Source of the DNA: JBNKVT01 sp050299335
GTDB lineage: Bacteria; Pseudomonadota; Alphaproteobacteria; Rhodobacterales; Rhodobacteraceae
NCBI GenBank assembly: GCA_050299335.1
Contig: JBNKVT010000018.1
Span: 1-64,000 of the forward strand
Length of the DNA: 64,000 nt
Reading direction: 5' to 3'
A model generated the notes under the pieces. The model was not told the DNA's origin and did no database searches. It saw only the letters and a list, made by a program, of their open reading frames with translations. The translations under genes were made by a program, and so were the position numbers. This document shows, in pieces, positions 1 to 8,407 of the stretch. The number at the start of each line of letters is the position of its first letter. The first letter of the stretch is position 1.

Positions 1-1
1 G

Positions 2-64
2 GTCGCAGTCAAGGAAGAACCCGAAAAGCCCAAGCGCACCGGTTGGTGGTCACTGGGCCGCTAA
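2..64 (+). CDS. 3' end of an unidentified gene with a GWW tail (partial)
   Basis: Only the last 20 codons are in the window. They read VAVKEEPEKPKRTGWWSLGR and end in TAA. The acidic/lysine-rich run followed by PKRxGWWS closely resembles the C-terminus of the RNase E encoded further along this window (PKRRGWWS near its end). In Caulobacter the GWW tail of RNase E is a docking peptide for polynucleotide phosphorylase, so this could be another RNA-degradation protein; that is inference. The family cannot be named from 20 residues. A strong terminator follows 17 bases later. Confidence 0.7.
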   Translation, partial: VAVKEEPEKPKRTGWWSLGR

Positions 65-81
65 GGTCGAAAGACAGAACG

Positions 82-122
82 AAAAAGGCGCGCCGTTCCT
101 GCAAGAACGGCGCGCCTTTTTT
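82..122. terminator. bidirectional rho-independent terminator
   Basis: A perfect 12-bp GC-rich stem (87-98 with 105-116) closes a 6-base loop. It is flanked by A5 on the left and T6 on the right, so it can act on both strands. It lies between the plus-strand gene ending at 64 and lexA, which ends at 136 on the minus strand. Confidence 0.9.
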
Positions 123-135
123 GTAAGTTCAGTGA

Positions 136-819
136 TCAGTAACTGCGGATCAATCCAACCAGCTTGCCCTGCACGGTCACCTGGTCATCGCGGAATACGC
201 GGGTTTCATAGGCGGGATTGGCCGCCTCCAAAGCAATGGAATTGCCCTTGCGGCGGAACCGTTTCAACGTCGCCTCGTAGCCTTCGACAACGGCCACAAC
301 GATCTCACCATTATCGGCATTGCTGCCTTCTTGGATGATAACGATATCGCCTTCGTTGATGCCAGCCTCGATCATCGAATCGCCTTTGACTTCAAGGGCG
401 TAGTGATGCGCCGAGCTGGAGATCATCGAGCCCGGCACCGAGATGTTGTTCGACACCTGGGCGATGGCCTCGATCGGGGTCCCGGCGGCGATCCGGCCCA
501 TCAGCGGCAGGTCGAACGCGTCGGCCTCGACCGGCATGGCCTCGCGCGGGGCTGGCCGCGCGTCGCCTTCGATGACCCGGGGGCGGAAGCCGCCTGCGTC
601 CATGGCGTCAGGCAGTTTGACGATCTCGATGGCGCGGGCCCGGTGGGCGAGGCGGCGGATGAAACCGCGTTCTTCCAGCGCCGTGATCAGCCGGTGGATG
701 CCGGATTTGGAGCGGAGGTCGAGCGCCTCTTTCATCTCGTCGAAGGAAGGCGGGACGCCGTCTTTCTGCACGCGTTTATGGATGAAGGTCAGCAGGTCGA
801 GTTGTTTCTTTGTCAGCAT
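136..819 (-). CDS. lexA: LexA SOS repressor / autoprotease
   Basis: 227 residues. LexA represses SOS genes and cleaves itself when stimulated by the RecA filament. The N-terminal winged helix is at residues 1-65 (PSFDEMKEALDLRSKSGIHR). The Ala112-Gly113 cleavage bond follows GRIA. The catalytic dyad is Ser148 (GDSM) and Lys186 (ATLKRF). The linker between the domains is longer than in E. coli LexA, as is usual in alphaproteobacteria. It lies downstream of moeA on the same strand after a 106-base gap that holds a perfect alphaproteobacterial SOS box, so it is probably autoregulated from its own promoter as well as reachable by read-through. Confidence 0.97.
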   Translation of the reverse strand: MLTKKQLDLLTFIHKRVQKDGVPPSFDEMKEALDLRSKSGIHRLITALEERGFIRRLAHRARAIEIVKLPDAMDAGGFRPRVIEGDARPAPREAMPVEADAFDLPLMGRIAAGTPIEAIAQVSNNISVPGSMISSSAHHYALEVKGDSMIEAGINEGDIVIIQEGSNADNGEIVVAVVEGYEATLKRFRRKGNSIALEAANPAYETRVFRDDQVTVQGKLVGLIRSY

Positions 820-861
820 CAGGACGCCTCGTTCCGGTTTGTCGCCGCTTCGTTCCTGCCA

Positions 862-876
862 GTTCTACAGTTGTTC
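862..876. promoter_or_regulatory. SOS box (LexA operator)
   Basis: GTTCTACAGTTGTTC matches the alphaproteobacterial LexA operator GTTC-N7-GTTC exactly. It lies 43-57 bases upstream of the lexA start codon, where an autoregulatory operator would be expected. A further GTTC at 852-855 has a 6-base spacer to the first half-site and could be a degenerate neighbouring site. Confidence 0.85.
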
Positions 877-893
877 TCGTTTTGTGTCAATTT

Positions 894-902
894 TTATCCA
901 CA
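894..902 (+). promoter_or_regulatory. DnaA-box match in the lexA promoter region
   Basis: TTATCCACA is a perfect match to the consensus DnaA box. It lies 17 bases beyond the SOS box and about 75 bases upstream of the lexA start. A single 9-mer can occur by chance, so function is inferred only from its position in the lexA control region. Confidence 0.45.
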
Positions 903-925
903 GACAAGATGTAGGGTGTGGCTTC

Positions 926-2101
926 TCAGCCCACCACTACCACGTCAATGGTTTCACCTTTCTTAGCGAAAGGGGCGTTTGGCTGCCGGACTGCGAGTGC
1001 GTTTGAGGCACCGAGGACGGAGAGGAGGGAACTGTCCTGGCGGTCGAAGACGGTGACTTCGTCGCCGTCGAGATGGGCGCGCATGTAGTGTTCGCGGGGG
1101 CCGTTGGCTTCGAGATCACGGGCGAGGCGGACGCGGCGGCGGGGCAGCGGGCCGGCGGGGAGGCCGAGGAGGGCGTCAAGCGCGGGGCGCAGGAACAGGT
1201 GGCCGCAGACCATGGCCGAGACCGGGTTGCCGGGGAGACCGATCATCGGGGTGTCGCCCATCATCCCGGCCATCAGCGGTTTGCCGGGGCGCATGGCGAC
1301 CTTGTAGAAGTCGAGACTCATGCCGTTTGCCGCCGCCACGTCCTGCACGAGGTCGTGATCGCCGACCGAAGCGCCACCGAGGGTAACGATGAGGTCGGCG
1401 CCTTTGGCGAAGGCGAAGGTGGTTTCGAGGCTTTCGCGGCTGTCGCGGGCGATCGGCAGCAGGCGGCAGAGGGCGCCGTGGGCATCGAGGGTGGCCTTGA
1501 GGCCGAAATTGTTCGACGAGACGATCTGGTCGGGGCCTGGGGTCTCGCCGGGCATGACCAGTTCGTTGCCGGTGGGGATGAGGGCGATCTCGGGGCGTTT
1601 GCGGACGGGGATTTGGGGGATGTTCATGGCCGCCAAGAGGGCGATGTCCTGCGGGGAGAGGCGGCGGGGGGCGTCGAGGGGGGCGCCTTGTGAAAAATCG
1701 CTGCCAGCGGGGCGGATATAGGGTTTCTGGTCGCGGGTCTCACGGACGGTGATGGTGTCGCCGTCGCGGGCGGCGTCTTCCTGGATGAGGATCCAGTCGG
1801 CCCCTTCGGGGACGGGGGCGCCGGTGAAGATGCGGACGGCTTCGTTGGGTCCGAGTTGCCCGTCGAACCGGGAACCGGCGGCGGATTCGCCGATGACTTT
1901 CAGGGACATGCCGGGCCGGGCTTCGGCTTCGCGCACCGCGTAGCCGTCCATGGCGGAGGCCGGGAAGGGCGGCTGGGTGCGGCTTGCGTGGACGGTTTCG
2001 GCCAGCACGCGACCGGCGGCTTCGGCGAGGGGGATTTTTTCGGTGCCGACGGGGGACATCAGCGAAATGATGCGGTCGAGCGCCTCTGTGACGGAGATCA
2101 T
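926..2101 (-). CDS. moeA: molybdopterin molybdenumtransferase MoeA
   Basis: 391 residues. MoeA inserts molybdate into adenylylated molybdopterin in the last step of molybdenum cofactor synthesis. Visible family features are the N-terminal SAMDGYAV segment, the long MoeA domain with PTGNEL (around residue 176), the GGASVGDHD motif and GLPGNPVSAM. Length is typical for the family. The start ATG overlaps the moaC stop by 4 bases (ATGA), so the two are translationally coupled. Confidence 0.96.
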   Translation of the reverse strand: MISVTEALDRIISLMSPVGTEKIPLAEAAGRVLAETVHASRTQPPFPASAMDGYAVREAEARPGMSLKVIGESAAGSRFDGQLGPNEAVRIFTGAPVPEGADWILIQEDAARDGDTITVRETRDQKPYIRPAGSDFSQGAPLDAPRRLSPQDIALLAAMNIPQIPVRKRPEIALIPTGNELVMPGETPGPDQIVSSNNFGLKATLDAHGALCRLLPIARDSRESLETTFAFAKGADLIVTLGGASVGDHDLVQDVAAANGMSLDFYKVAMRPGKPLMAGMMGDTPMIGLPGNPVSAMVCGHLFLRPALDALLGLPAGPLPRRRVRLARDLEANGPREHYMRAHLDGDEVTVFDRQDSSLLSVLGASNALAVRQPNAPFAKKGETIDVVVVG

Positions 2102-2571
2102 TCCTCGAAGCGTCCCGACTTGCCGCCGTCCTTCAGGACCAGTCTTGTAGCACCGATGGTCATCGACCGGTCAACGGCCTTGACCATGTCGTAGACGGTC
2201 AGCGCGGCGACGGAGACGGCGGTGAGGGCCTCCATCTCGACCCCGGTCTGGCCGGTGGTCTTGACGGTGGCCTCGATCTCGATGCGCGGGGGCGAGTCCA
2301 TCGCCTCCAGTTCCAACGTGACCTTGGAAAGCGCCAGCGGGTGGCAGAGGGGGATGAGGTCGTGGGTTTTCTTGGCCGCCATGATGCCGGCGAGGCGAGC
2401 GACGCCGAGGACGTCGCCTTTCTTGGCGGAGCCTTCGCGGATCATCGCCAGCGTCTCGGGCTTCATGGTGATCTCGCCGCGGGCCACCGCGATGCGGGCG
2501 GTGGTCGCCTTGTCGGAGACATCGACCATATGGGCGGCACCCTTGTCGTCGAAATGGGTGAGCTTGCTCAT
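2098..2571 (-). CDS. moaC: cyclic pyranopterin monophosphate synthase MoaC
   Basis: 157 residues. MoaC works with MoaA in converting GTP to cyclic pyranopterin monophosphate, the first step of molybdenum cofactor synthesis. The signatures KKTHDLIPLCHPLALSKV and EMEALTAVSVAALTVYDM are intact, including the active-site Lys/His region and the C-terminal KAVDRSM motif. It overlaps trpC upstream and moeA downstream by 4 bases each. moaA is not in the window. Confidence 0.97.
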   Translation of the reverse strand: MSKLTHFDDKGAAHMVDVSDKATTARIAVARGEITMKPETLAMIREGSAKKGDVLGVARLAGIMAAKKTHDLIPLCHPLALSKVTLELEAMDSPPRIEIEATVKTTGQTGVEMEALTAVSVAALTVYDMVKAVDRSMTIGATRLVLKDGGKSGRFEE

Positions 2572-3377
2572 GCCGGTTGCGCGGTGACGGGGTTGGCGAG
2601 GAGGGTGCGGGTGGCCGCTTCGACATCCGGCTGGCGCATGAGGCTTTCGCCGATGAGGAAGGAGCGGGCACCAAAGCGGGCAAGATCGGCGAGGTCTTCC
2701 GGAGTGTTGAGGCCGGATTCGGCGATCAGCAGGCGGTCCTTGGGCGCACGTTTCGACAGGCGGCGGGTGGTGTCGAGGGAGGTCTCGAAACTGTTGAGGT
2801 CGCGGTTGTTGATGCCGAGGAGTGGGGACTTCAGCGCGGTGGCGCGGTCCAGTTCGGCGTCGTTATGAACCTCGACCAGAACATCCATGTCCCAGCCGAA
2901 GGCGGCGGTTTCCAGTTCGGCGGCCTGGGCGTCGGAGACGCTGGCCATGATGATGAGGATGCAGTCGGCCCCCCAGGCGCGGGCTTCTGCGACCTGGTAG
3001 GGGTCGTAGAGGAAGTCCTTGCGAAGGGCTGGCAGCGAGGTGGCGGCGCGCGCGGCGGTGAGGAATTCGGGGGCACCCTGGAAGGACGGGGTGTCGGTTA
3101 GGACCGACAGGCAGGTAGCGCCGCCGGCCTCGTAGGCGCGGGCCAGGGCCGGGGGGTCGAAATCGGCGCGGATCAGGCCCTTGGAGGGGCTGGCTTTCTT
3201 GATCTCGGCGATGAGGCCGTAGCCGGTTTTGGAGGCCTTGCGCAGCGCCTCAGCAAAGCCGCGCACCGGGGGGGCAGCCTTGGCATCGGCTTCGATCTCG
3301 GCCAGCGGACGGGCGGCCTTGGCGGCGGCGATCTCCTCCAGCTTGTAGGCCTTGATCTTGTCGAGGATGGCACTCAT
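2568..3377 (-). CDS. trpC: indole-3-glycerol-phosphate synthase TrpC
   Basis: 269 residues, a monofunctional TIM barrel that ring-closes CdRP to indole-3-glycerol phosphate in tryptophan synthesis. The EIKKASPSKGLI active-site strand (around residue 58), LRKDFLYDPYQ, GINNRDLNSFE and AESGL motifs are present. It is not fused to TrpF. Its start overlaps the trpD stop by 4 bases and its stop overlaps the moaC start by 4 bases. Confidence 0.98.
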   Translation of the reverse strand: MSAILDKIKAYKLEEIAAAKAARPLAEIEADAKAAPPVRGFAEALRKASKTGYGLIAEIKKASPSKGLIRADFDPPALARAYEAGGATCLSVLTDTPSFQGAPEFLTAARAATSLPALRKDFLYDPYQVAEARAWGADCILIIMASVSDAQAAELETAAFGWDMDVLVEVHNDAELDRATALKSPLLGINNRDLNSFETSLDTTRRLSKRAPKDRLLIAESGLNTPEDLADLARFGARSFLIGESLMRQPDVEAATRTLLANPVTAQPA

Positions 3378-4390
3378 AGGGCGCTCGTGATCTTCGCCAG
3401 CGCCTCGATCTTCGCCCTGGCGGCCCCGGAATCGAGGCTTTCGGCGGCCATCTCGACCCCGCCTTTCAGGTCGATGGCGCGTTCGGCGATGACGAGGGCG
3501 GCGGCGGCGTTCAGCAGGACCGCGTCGCGATAGGCGGATTTTTCGCCCGCCAGCAGGGCACGGAAGGCGGTGGCGTTCTCTTCGGGCGTGCCGCCGATGA
3601 TATCCTCGAACGGGTGGACCGGCAGACCGGCATCCTCGGGCGAGATCTCGGTCTCGGTGACGGTGCCGTCTATCAGCTCGGCAACCCAGGTGGACCCGGC
3701 GATGGAGATCTCGTCGGTGCCGTCTGAGCCATGGACCAGCCAGGCGCGTTCGGAGCCGAGCTCACCCAGGGTTTCGGCCATCGGGCGGATGACCTCGCGG
3801 GAAAATGCCCCGGTCAGCTGACGTTTGACCCCGGCGGGGTTGGTCAGGGGCCCGAGAATGTTGAAAAGCGTGCGGGTGGCCAGTTCGGTGCGGGCGGGCA
3901 TGACGTGTTTCATCGCCGGGTGGTGCATCGGGGCCATCATGAAGGCGATCCCGGCCTGATCGAGCGCCTGTTCGACCACATCCGCGCCGACCATGACATT
4001 GACCCCCATCTGGGTCAGCGCATCGGCGGCCCCGGATTTCGACGACAGGTTGCGGTTGCCATGCTTGGCGACCACGACCCCGGTCCCGGCCACGACAAAG
4101 GCGGTGGCGGTCGAGATGTTCAGCGTGCCCTTGCCGTCGCCGCCGGTGCCGACGATATCCATGGCACCTTCGGGGGCGGTCACGTGTACGCATTTCTCGC
4201 GCATCACCGCGGCGGCCCCGGCGATCTCGGACAGGGCCTCGCCGCGGGTTCTGAGCACCATCAGCAGCCCGCCAAGCTGGGCGGGGGTGGCGTTGCCTTC
4301 CATGATCTCGCCGAAGACCGTTTCGGCCTCCTCGCGGGTCAGGGGCGCGTCGATGGCCTTGGCGATCAGCGGTTTGAGGATGTCGCTCAT
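3374..4390 (-). CDS. trpD: anthranilate phosphoribosyltransferase TrpD
   Basis: 338 residues. It transfers the phosphoribosyl group from PRPP to anthranilate. The PRPP-binding GTGGD motif is at residues 81-85, followed by NISTATAFVVAG and KHGNRNLSSKSGAADALT. Length and motif order are typical of a stand-alone TrpD. It overlaps trpG and trpC by 4 bases each. Confidence 0.98.
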   Translation of the reverse strand: MSDILKPLIAKAIDAPLTREEAETVFGEIMEGNATPAQLGGLLMVLRTRGEALSEIAGAAAVMREKCVHVTAPEGAMDIVGTGGDGKGTLNISTATAFVVAGTGVVVAKHGNRNLSSKSGAADALTQMGVNVMVGADVVEQALDQAGIAFMMAPMHHPAMKHVMPARTELATRTLFNILGPLTNPAGVKRQLTGAFSREVIRPMAETLGELGSERAWLVHGSDGTDEISIAGSTWVAELIDGTVTETEISPEDAGLPVHPFEDIIGGTPEENATAFRALLAGEKSAYRDAVLLNAAAALVIAERAIDLKGGVEMAAESLDSGAARAKIEALAKITSAL

Positions 4391-4968
4391 GCGGGCACCG
4401 GGACGGTTTTCAGGAAATTTTCCAACAGCTTGTGGCCATGTTCTGAGGCGATGCTCTCGGGGTGGAACTGCACGCCATGGATCGGCAAGTCGCGGTGCTG
4501 GAGGCCCATGATCGTGCCGTCTTCCAGCTCGGCGGTGACCTCGAGCGTCTCGGGCAGGGAGGCGCGGTCGACGACCAGGGAGTGATAGCGGGTGCCGGAA
4601 AGTGGGCTCGGCAATCCCTCGAACAGACCCCTACCACTGTGGCGGATCGACCCGAGCTTGCCGTGGACGATCTCGGAATGGCGGACGACCTTGCCGCCGA
4701 AGACCTGACCGATGGTCTGGTGGCCGAGGCAGACACCCAGGAGCGGCGTGCCGGTTTCGGCGGCGGCTTCGGTCAGCGCCAGGCAGATGCCGGCGCGGTC
4801 GGGATCGCAGGGGCCGGGGGACAGGACAATCGCGGACGGGCGCAGCGCCATCGCCTCCTGCACGTTCAGGGCATCGTTTCGGCGGACATCCGCCTCTGCC
4901 CCCAGTTCGCCCAGATAATGGACGAGATTGTAGGTAAAGGAATCGTAATTATCGATCAGCAGCAGCAT
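4387..4968 (-). CDS. trpG: anthranilate synthase glutaminase component TrpG
   Basis: 193 residues, a class I glutamine amidotransferase subunit that supplies ammonia to TrpE. The nucleophile is Cys80 in GVCLGHQ and the catalytic His-Glu pair is in VQFHPES; DNYDSFTYN marks the N-terminus. It is the first gene of the coupled trpGDC-moaC-moeA set. trpE is not in the window. Upstream, TTGAAA and TTAACC 16 bases apart on the minus strand could be a promoter, but the match is weak. Confidence 0.97.
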   Translation of the reverse strand: MLLLIDNYDSFTYNLVHYLGELGAEADVRRNDALNVQEAMALRPSAIVLSPGPCDPDRAGICLALTEAAAETGTPLLGVCLGHQTIGQVFGGKVVRHSEIVHGKLGSIRHSGRGLFEGLPSPLSGTRYHSLVVDRASLPETLEVTAELEDGTIMGLQHRDLPIHGVQFHPESIASEHGHKLLENFLKTVPVPA

Positions 4969-5114
4969 TTTGGCCTTCGCAAGCGGCCTCCGGTTGGGTT
5001 AAGAAACGGGGCAAGCGTTTTCAAGGGTATACATGCTCTTTGATCACCCATGGGGTCAAGGGCAAGATATCAGGGGCCAGGCGGGGGCCGGAGACGGCAA
5101 GGAATGAGGTCGCG

Positions 5115-6320
5115 ATGAGTGAGACGGAAGAACAGGGCGGCGGATTTGGGCGCGGGTTTATGCTGGGGCTGTTCCTGGCGGTGCTCGGCTTTGTCGGCGC
5201 GTCTTTGATGTATCCGCTGGGGATGATCGACGCGTCTGGCGATGCCGGTGCGCCAGCTCAGGTCGCTGCCCCGGAGATGGCGGACACGCCCGATCCACAG
5301 CCCGATCCCGAGCCGGCGCCTGCGGCCCCGGAGCAGGCTGCGGTGGACCCGGCGGCTCCGGCGGGCCCGCAATTTGGCGCCCCGGCGGTGGAAGAGGGCA
5401 GCGGGCTCAATATCGGGAGCGATTCCGCGCCGTCCCTGGGCAGTCCCGGCACGCAGGTGGCGGTAGCCGTCCCGGACGGCTCGGACCGGCCGGCGGTCAG
5501 TCCCAATGCGCCCTCGGCGCCGGACGTGACCGACGATCTCAACGCCACCGAGCCTGAGGTGGAGGCCGATCGTACGCCTCAGGATGCCAATGAGCGGCCT
5601 CTGGCCAGTGCTTCGCTGGTGCCGGGCAACGCGCTGGTGGACAATGCGGTGCCGGTCAGCGGCAATGACGACCGGCCCTATTTCGCCATCATCCTGCAGG
5701 ATATCGGCGATGAAGGGGTGCTGCGCGAGGGCCTTCTGGCGCTGACGGCGGCGATCTCCTTCGGGGTGCCGGTGAACGATCCCGAGGCGGCGGATATCTC
5801 GCGGCTCTACCGGGAGGCCGGTTTCGAGGTGGTCGCCTTGCTGCCCCGGAGCGGGCCGCAGGTGCTGAAGGCGGGGATGCCGCAGGATCAGGTGATCGAG
5901 AATCTCGGCGCGTTCCTGACGGCGGTACCTGACGCGACGGCGGTGCTCGACCGGCCGTTCAGCGATCTGCCGGGGAGCGTGGATCTGGTCGACGCGCTGG
6001 TTTCCGGGTTGCAGGTTACCGGACACGGGCTGCTGACCTATCCGGCCAACGGGCTGAATTCGGTGGCGGATCTGGCGACCGGCGAAGGCGTGCCGGGGGT
6101 GGATGTCTTCCAGGTGATCGACGAGACGCAGGGAGCCGACAATATCAAGCTGGCGCTGGACAGGGCCGTGGTCGAGGCGCAGTCGCGCGGCGGGGTCGTG
6201 GTGGTCGGGTCCACCCGCTCCGAGACGATCACCACGCTGTTCGCCTGGCTGCTGGGCTCGGGGTCGAGCAGCGTCAAGGTCGTGCCGGCCTCAGCCGCGA
6301 TCCAGAAGCTGGCACAATAG
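5115..6320 (+). CDS. divergent polysaccharide deacetylase family protein (YibQ-like)
   Basis: 401 residues from the ATG at 5115, preceded by GGAATGAGG; a longer frame opens at 5040 without a better ribosome site. Residues 12-35 form one membrane anchor, then comes a Pro/Ala/Asp-rich linker to about residue 170, then a periplasmic domain of the divergent polysaccharide deacetylase family (YFAIILQDIG, AVPDATAVLDRPF, TYPANG, GGVVVVGSTR). Family members often lack the canonical metal ligands, so enzyme activity is uncertain; a role in envelope polysaccharide metabolism is inferred. It is divergent from trpG. A perfect 9-bp dyad (6320-6338) follows the stop but has no T-run. Confidence 0.8.
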   Translation: MSETEEQGGGFGRGFMLGLFLAVLGFVGASLMYPLGMIDASGDAGAPAQVAAPEMADTPDPQPDPEPAPAAPEQAAVDPAAPAGPQFGAPAVEEGSGLNIGSDSAPSLGSPGTQVAVAVPDGSDRPAVSPNAPSAPDVTDDLNATEPEVEADRTPQDANERPLASASLVPGNALVDNAVPVSGNDDRPYFAIILQDIGDEGVLREGLLALTAAISFGVPVNDPEAADISRLYREAGFEVVALLPRSGPQVLKAGMPQDQVIENLGAFLTAVPDATAVLDRPFSDLPGSVDLVDALVSGLQVTGHGLLTYPANGLNSVADLATGEGVPGVDVFQVIDETQGADNIKLALDRAVVEAQSRGGVVVVGSTRSETITTLFAWLLGSGSSSVKVVPASAAIQKLAQ

Positions 6321-6382
6321 GGTTTCACAGTGAAACCCCTGCCAAGTGTCTGAAAACGCTGCAGAACGTGAGGCGCTTCCTG

Positions 6383-6514
6383 TCAGGTCTCGGCGTCTTC
6401 CTCGGCATCGGAAAAGGTCCCGATTGGCGTGATGAGCCCGGTTTCGTCACCGGTGCCGTAGGCGACGCAGGCCGATGTCAGGCCGAGCAGAAAAATGGCA
6501 GCGATCAGGCGCAT
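6383..6514 (-). CDS. small lipoprotein, 43 residues
   Basis: The frame continues upstream to 6574, but the ATG at 6514 follows a good ribosome site (CGGGGGATACC) and begins a classic lipoprotein signal: MRLIAAIFLLGLTSAC, with Cys16 as the predicted lipidated residue. The mature peptide is only about 28 residues and acidic at the end (SDAEEDAET). Function is unknown. It lies downstream of, and on the same strand as, another lipoprotein gene. Confidence 0.6.
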   Translation of the reverse strand: MRLIAAIFLLGLTSACVAYGTGDETGLITPIGTFSDAEEDAET

Positions 6515-6643
6515 GGTGGTATCCCCCGGGGAATCTGTCGGGGTCAGCCTGCCGCCTCGGAGAGGGAATGGCAAGTGGAAGGCGGGGCCGACGGCCGATA
6601 CGCCGCCGTTTTGCCCCGCGGGTGACCCGGACCGGAGGCCGGT

Positions 6644-7282
6644 CTACTTGCAGACCTGGTGTGTCGGGGGGCAGTCGCCGTATACGCTGCCACCGCCACC
6701 GCCCGGATTGAGCGCGCCGAGGATCGCCGTCGCACCGGTAATGAGCGCCGTGGCATCGCCGATGGAAAAGTTCGATTGCCGCGGCGCGCTGGCGCGGGTG
6801 TAGGTATTCCAGGCCGAGGCCTCGCGGGATTTGAGCTGGGCGATTTCCCGGCGATAGTCGAACCCGCATCTTCTCTGTGCGGCCTCATAGGCACGCCGCG
6901 AGGTGACGAGGGTATCATACGCGTTCTTGGCCGTAGACGCCGGTCCCCGAAGGGTCCTGCCGTAACGCTGACCATCTGCGGCGATCTGTCCGATGACCCG
7001 GTCGACTTGCTGACGGTCGCAGGCCGCAACATAGTTGCGGTGAGCGACAGCGTCACCGCTTTGGTTGGTAACAATCATGGGCACCACGAGAAACTCGCCA
7101 TGCTGCGTCTTTATGTTTTGTGCGGCGCGCGTGAGCTGAGCTTCAGAGGCATTTCCGTCCAGAACGACCAATCCGCTATCCTGGGCGGTGTCGGGTTGCG
7201 CTGCCCGGGTCGTGGTCTGGGGGTCGGTGAAACAGGCCGACAGGGTGAGGGCGGCCAGGCTGAAGGTGAATAGTCTCGTCAT
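6644..7282 (-). CDS. hypothetical lipoprotein, 212 residues
   Basis: The ATG at 7282 has GAGGA six bases upstream; a TTG six bases earlier sits too close to that site. The N-terminus MTRLFTFSLAALTLSAC is a lipoprotein signal with a lipobox before Cys17. The mature part has a mixed alpha/beta section, a helical stretch around residues 110-165, and a glycine-rich segment (ALNPGGGGGSVYGD) ahead of a C-terminal pair of cysteines. No known domain is recognised. Together with the 43-residue lipoprotein downstream it may form a two-gene unit. Confidence 0.75.
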   Translation of the reverse strand: MTRLFTFSLAALTLSACFTDPQTTTRAAQPDTAQDSGLVVLDGNASEAQLTRAAQNIKTQHGEFLVVPMIVTNQSGDAVAHRNYVAACDRQQVDRVIGQIAADGQRYGRTLRGPASTAKNAYDTLVTSRRAYEAAQRRCGFDYRREIAQLKSREASAWNTYTRASAPRQSNFSIGDATALITGATAILGALNPGGGGGSVYGDCPPTHQVCK

Positions 7283-7447
7283 TTCCAATCCTCGTTACGC
7301 AACCATGAATTCCGAAAGGACAGGATGAATGTGACGATGATAAGACATGGGTCGCGGGTCAGCACGAATATCGGCGGCGACGATTATGCCTGCCGCTTGG
7401 GCCTTCCCCGCCGCTTGGGATATCGAGGCCGCGTCCCTGTCCCGAAG

Positions 7448-8404
7448 CTATCCGCTTTTTTCGTCCCTTTCCTCCACCAGAACCAACGCCAGAAACTCGT
7501 CGATGGCCTTCCAGACCCGGTCCTGGATCTCGGGCGTCTCGACCAGCACTTCGTGGCGGGCATCGGGAAATTCGACCAGATCACAGTTTGGCATCCGGTC
7601 GGCGAAGCGGGCGATCAGGTCGGTGCGCACCAGGGTCTCGTCGCCGCCGACAAGGCTGAGCACCGGCAGGCGCGGCACCGGCATCCGGCGAAGGGCGGCG
7701 GATTCGCGCATGGCGGCGGAAATCCAGGTCAGGCTGGGCCCGCCGATGACCATCTCGGGGCGGGTCTCGGCGATCTTGCGCAGACGCTCGAAATCGGCCT
7801 CGCTGGAGGTCAGGGTGTTGCCCTCGAAAGCGCCGCGCAGCACGTAAGGTTCCGCACTTGTGCTGGGCAGGTAGGCGAGACCCTGGCCGGTCAGCACGGC
7901 GAGGCGGCTGAGCAGGATCAGCAAGGGTTTCTGCCAGGGTTTCATCGCCAGTTCGAACATCGCCCCGGTCAGGATCGCGGCCTCGACCGCGACCCCTTCG
8001 GACAGAGCCCGGTAGGCGATGGCGCCGCCCATGGAATGGCCGAGCAGGATACGGGGGCCGGGGAGGTCGGCGAAGGGCGGAAACGCGAACAGCGCGTCGA
8101 GGTCGCGCTGGTAATCGGCGAAATGCCGCACGTACCCGGCCTGGGTATCGCGGGCAAGCCGGTCCGACAGGCCCTGACCGCGAAAATCGATGACCGCGCA
8201 ATTGAGCCCCCGGTCACGCAGGCGTCCCGCCACCAGCCCGTATTTTTCGATATATTCGGCCCGTCCGGGCAGGATCAGCACCGTGCCGCGCGACTGCCCG
8301 CCCCAGATAGCGATCCTGAGCCGCACCCCGTCCGAGGCCCGGACCCAGAAGGCGCGACCGCCCTCCGGGGCACCGGCGAGGTCGGAATGGAGCGGGGCTT
8401 CCAT
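7448..8404 (-). CDS. alpha/beta hydrolase, lysophospholipase / monoacylglycerol lipase type
   Basis: 318 residues. The nucleophile elbow GHSMGG places the catalytic Ser at residue 124. The oxyanion strand LILPGRAEYIEKY and the FRGQGLSD motif are characteristic of the PldB/monoglyceride-lipase branch. The acid (GGDETLVRTD) and the His (FPDARHEVL) follow in the expected order. No signal peptide is seen, so it is probably cytosolic. It lies 3 bases downstream of the SCP2-domain gene, suggesting one transcript and a lipid-related role. Confidence 0.88.
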   Translation of the reverse strand: MEAPLHSDLAGAPEGGRAFWVRASDGVRLRIAIWGGQSRGTVLILPGRAEYIEKYGLVAGRLRDRGLNCAVIDFRGQGLSDRLARDTQAGYVRHFADYQRDLDALFAFPPFADLPGPRILLGHSMGGAIAYRALSEGVAVEAAILTGAMFELAMKPWQKPLLILLSRLAVLTGQGLAYLPSTSAEPYVLRGAFEGNTLTSSEADFERLRKIAETRPEMVIGGPSLTWISAAMRESAALRRMPVPRLPVLSLVGGDETLVRTDLIARFADRMPNCDLVEFPDARHEVLVETPEIQDRVWKAIDEFLALVLVEERDEKSG

Positions 8405-8407
8405 GGA

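Noticed and set aside
5040..5114. Upstream start extending the polysaccharide deacetylase-like protein by 25 residues
   Set aside because: The ATG at 5115 has a better ribosome site and places the membrane anchor at the usual distance from the N-terminus.
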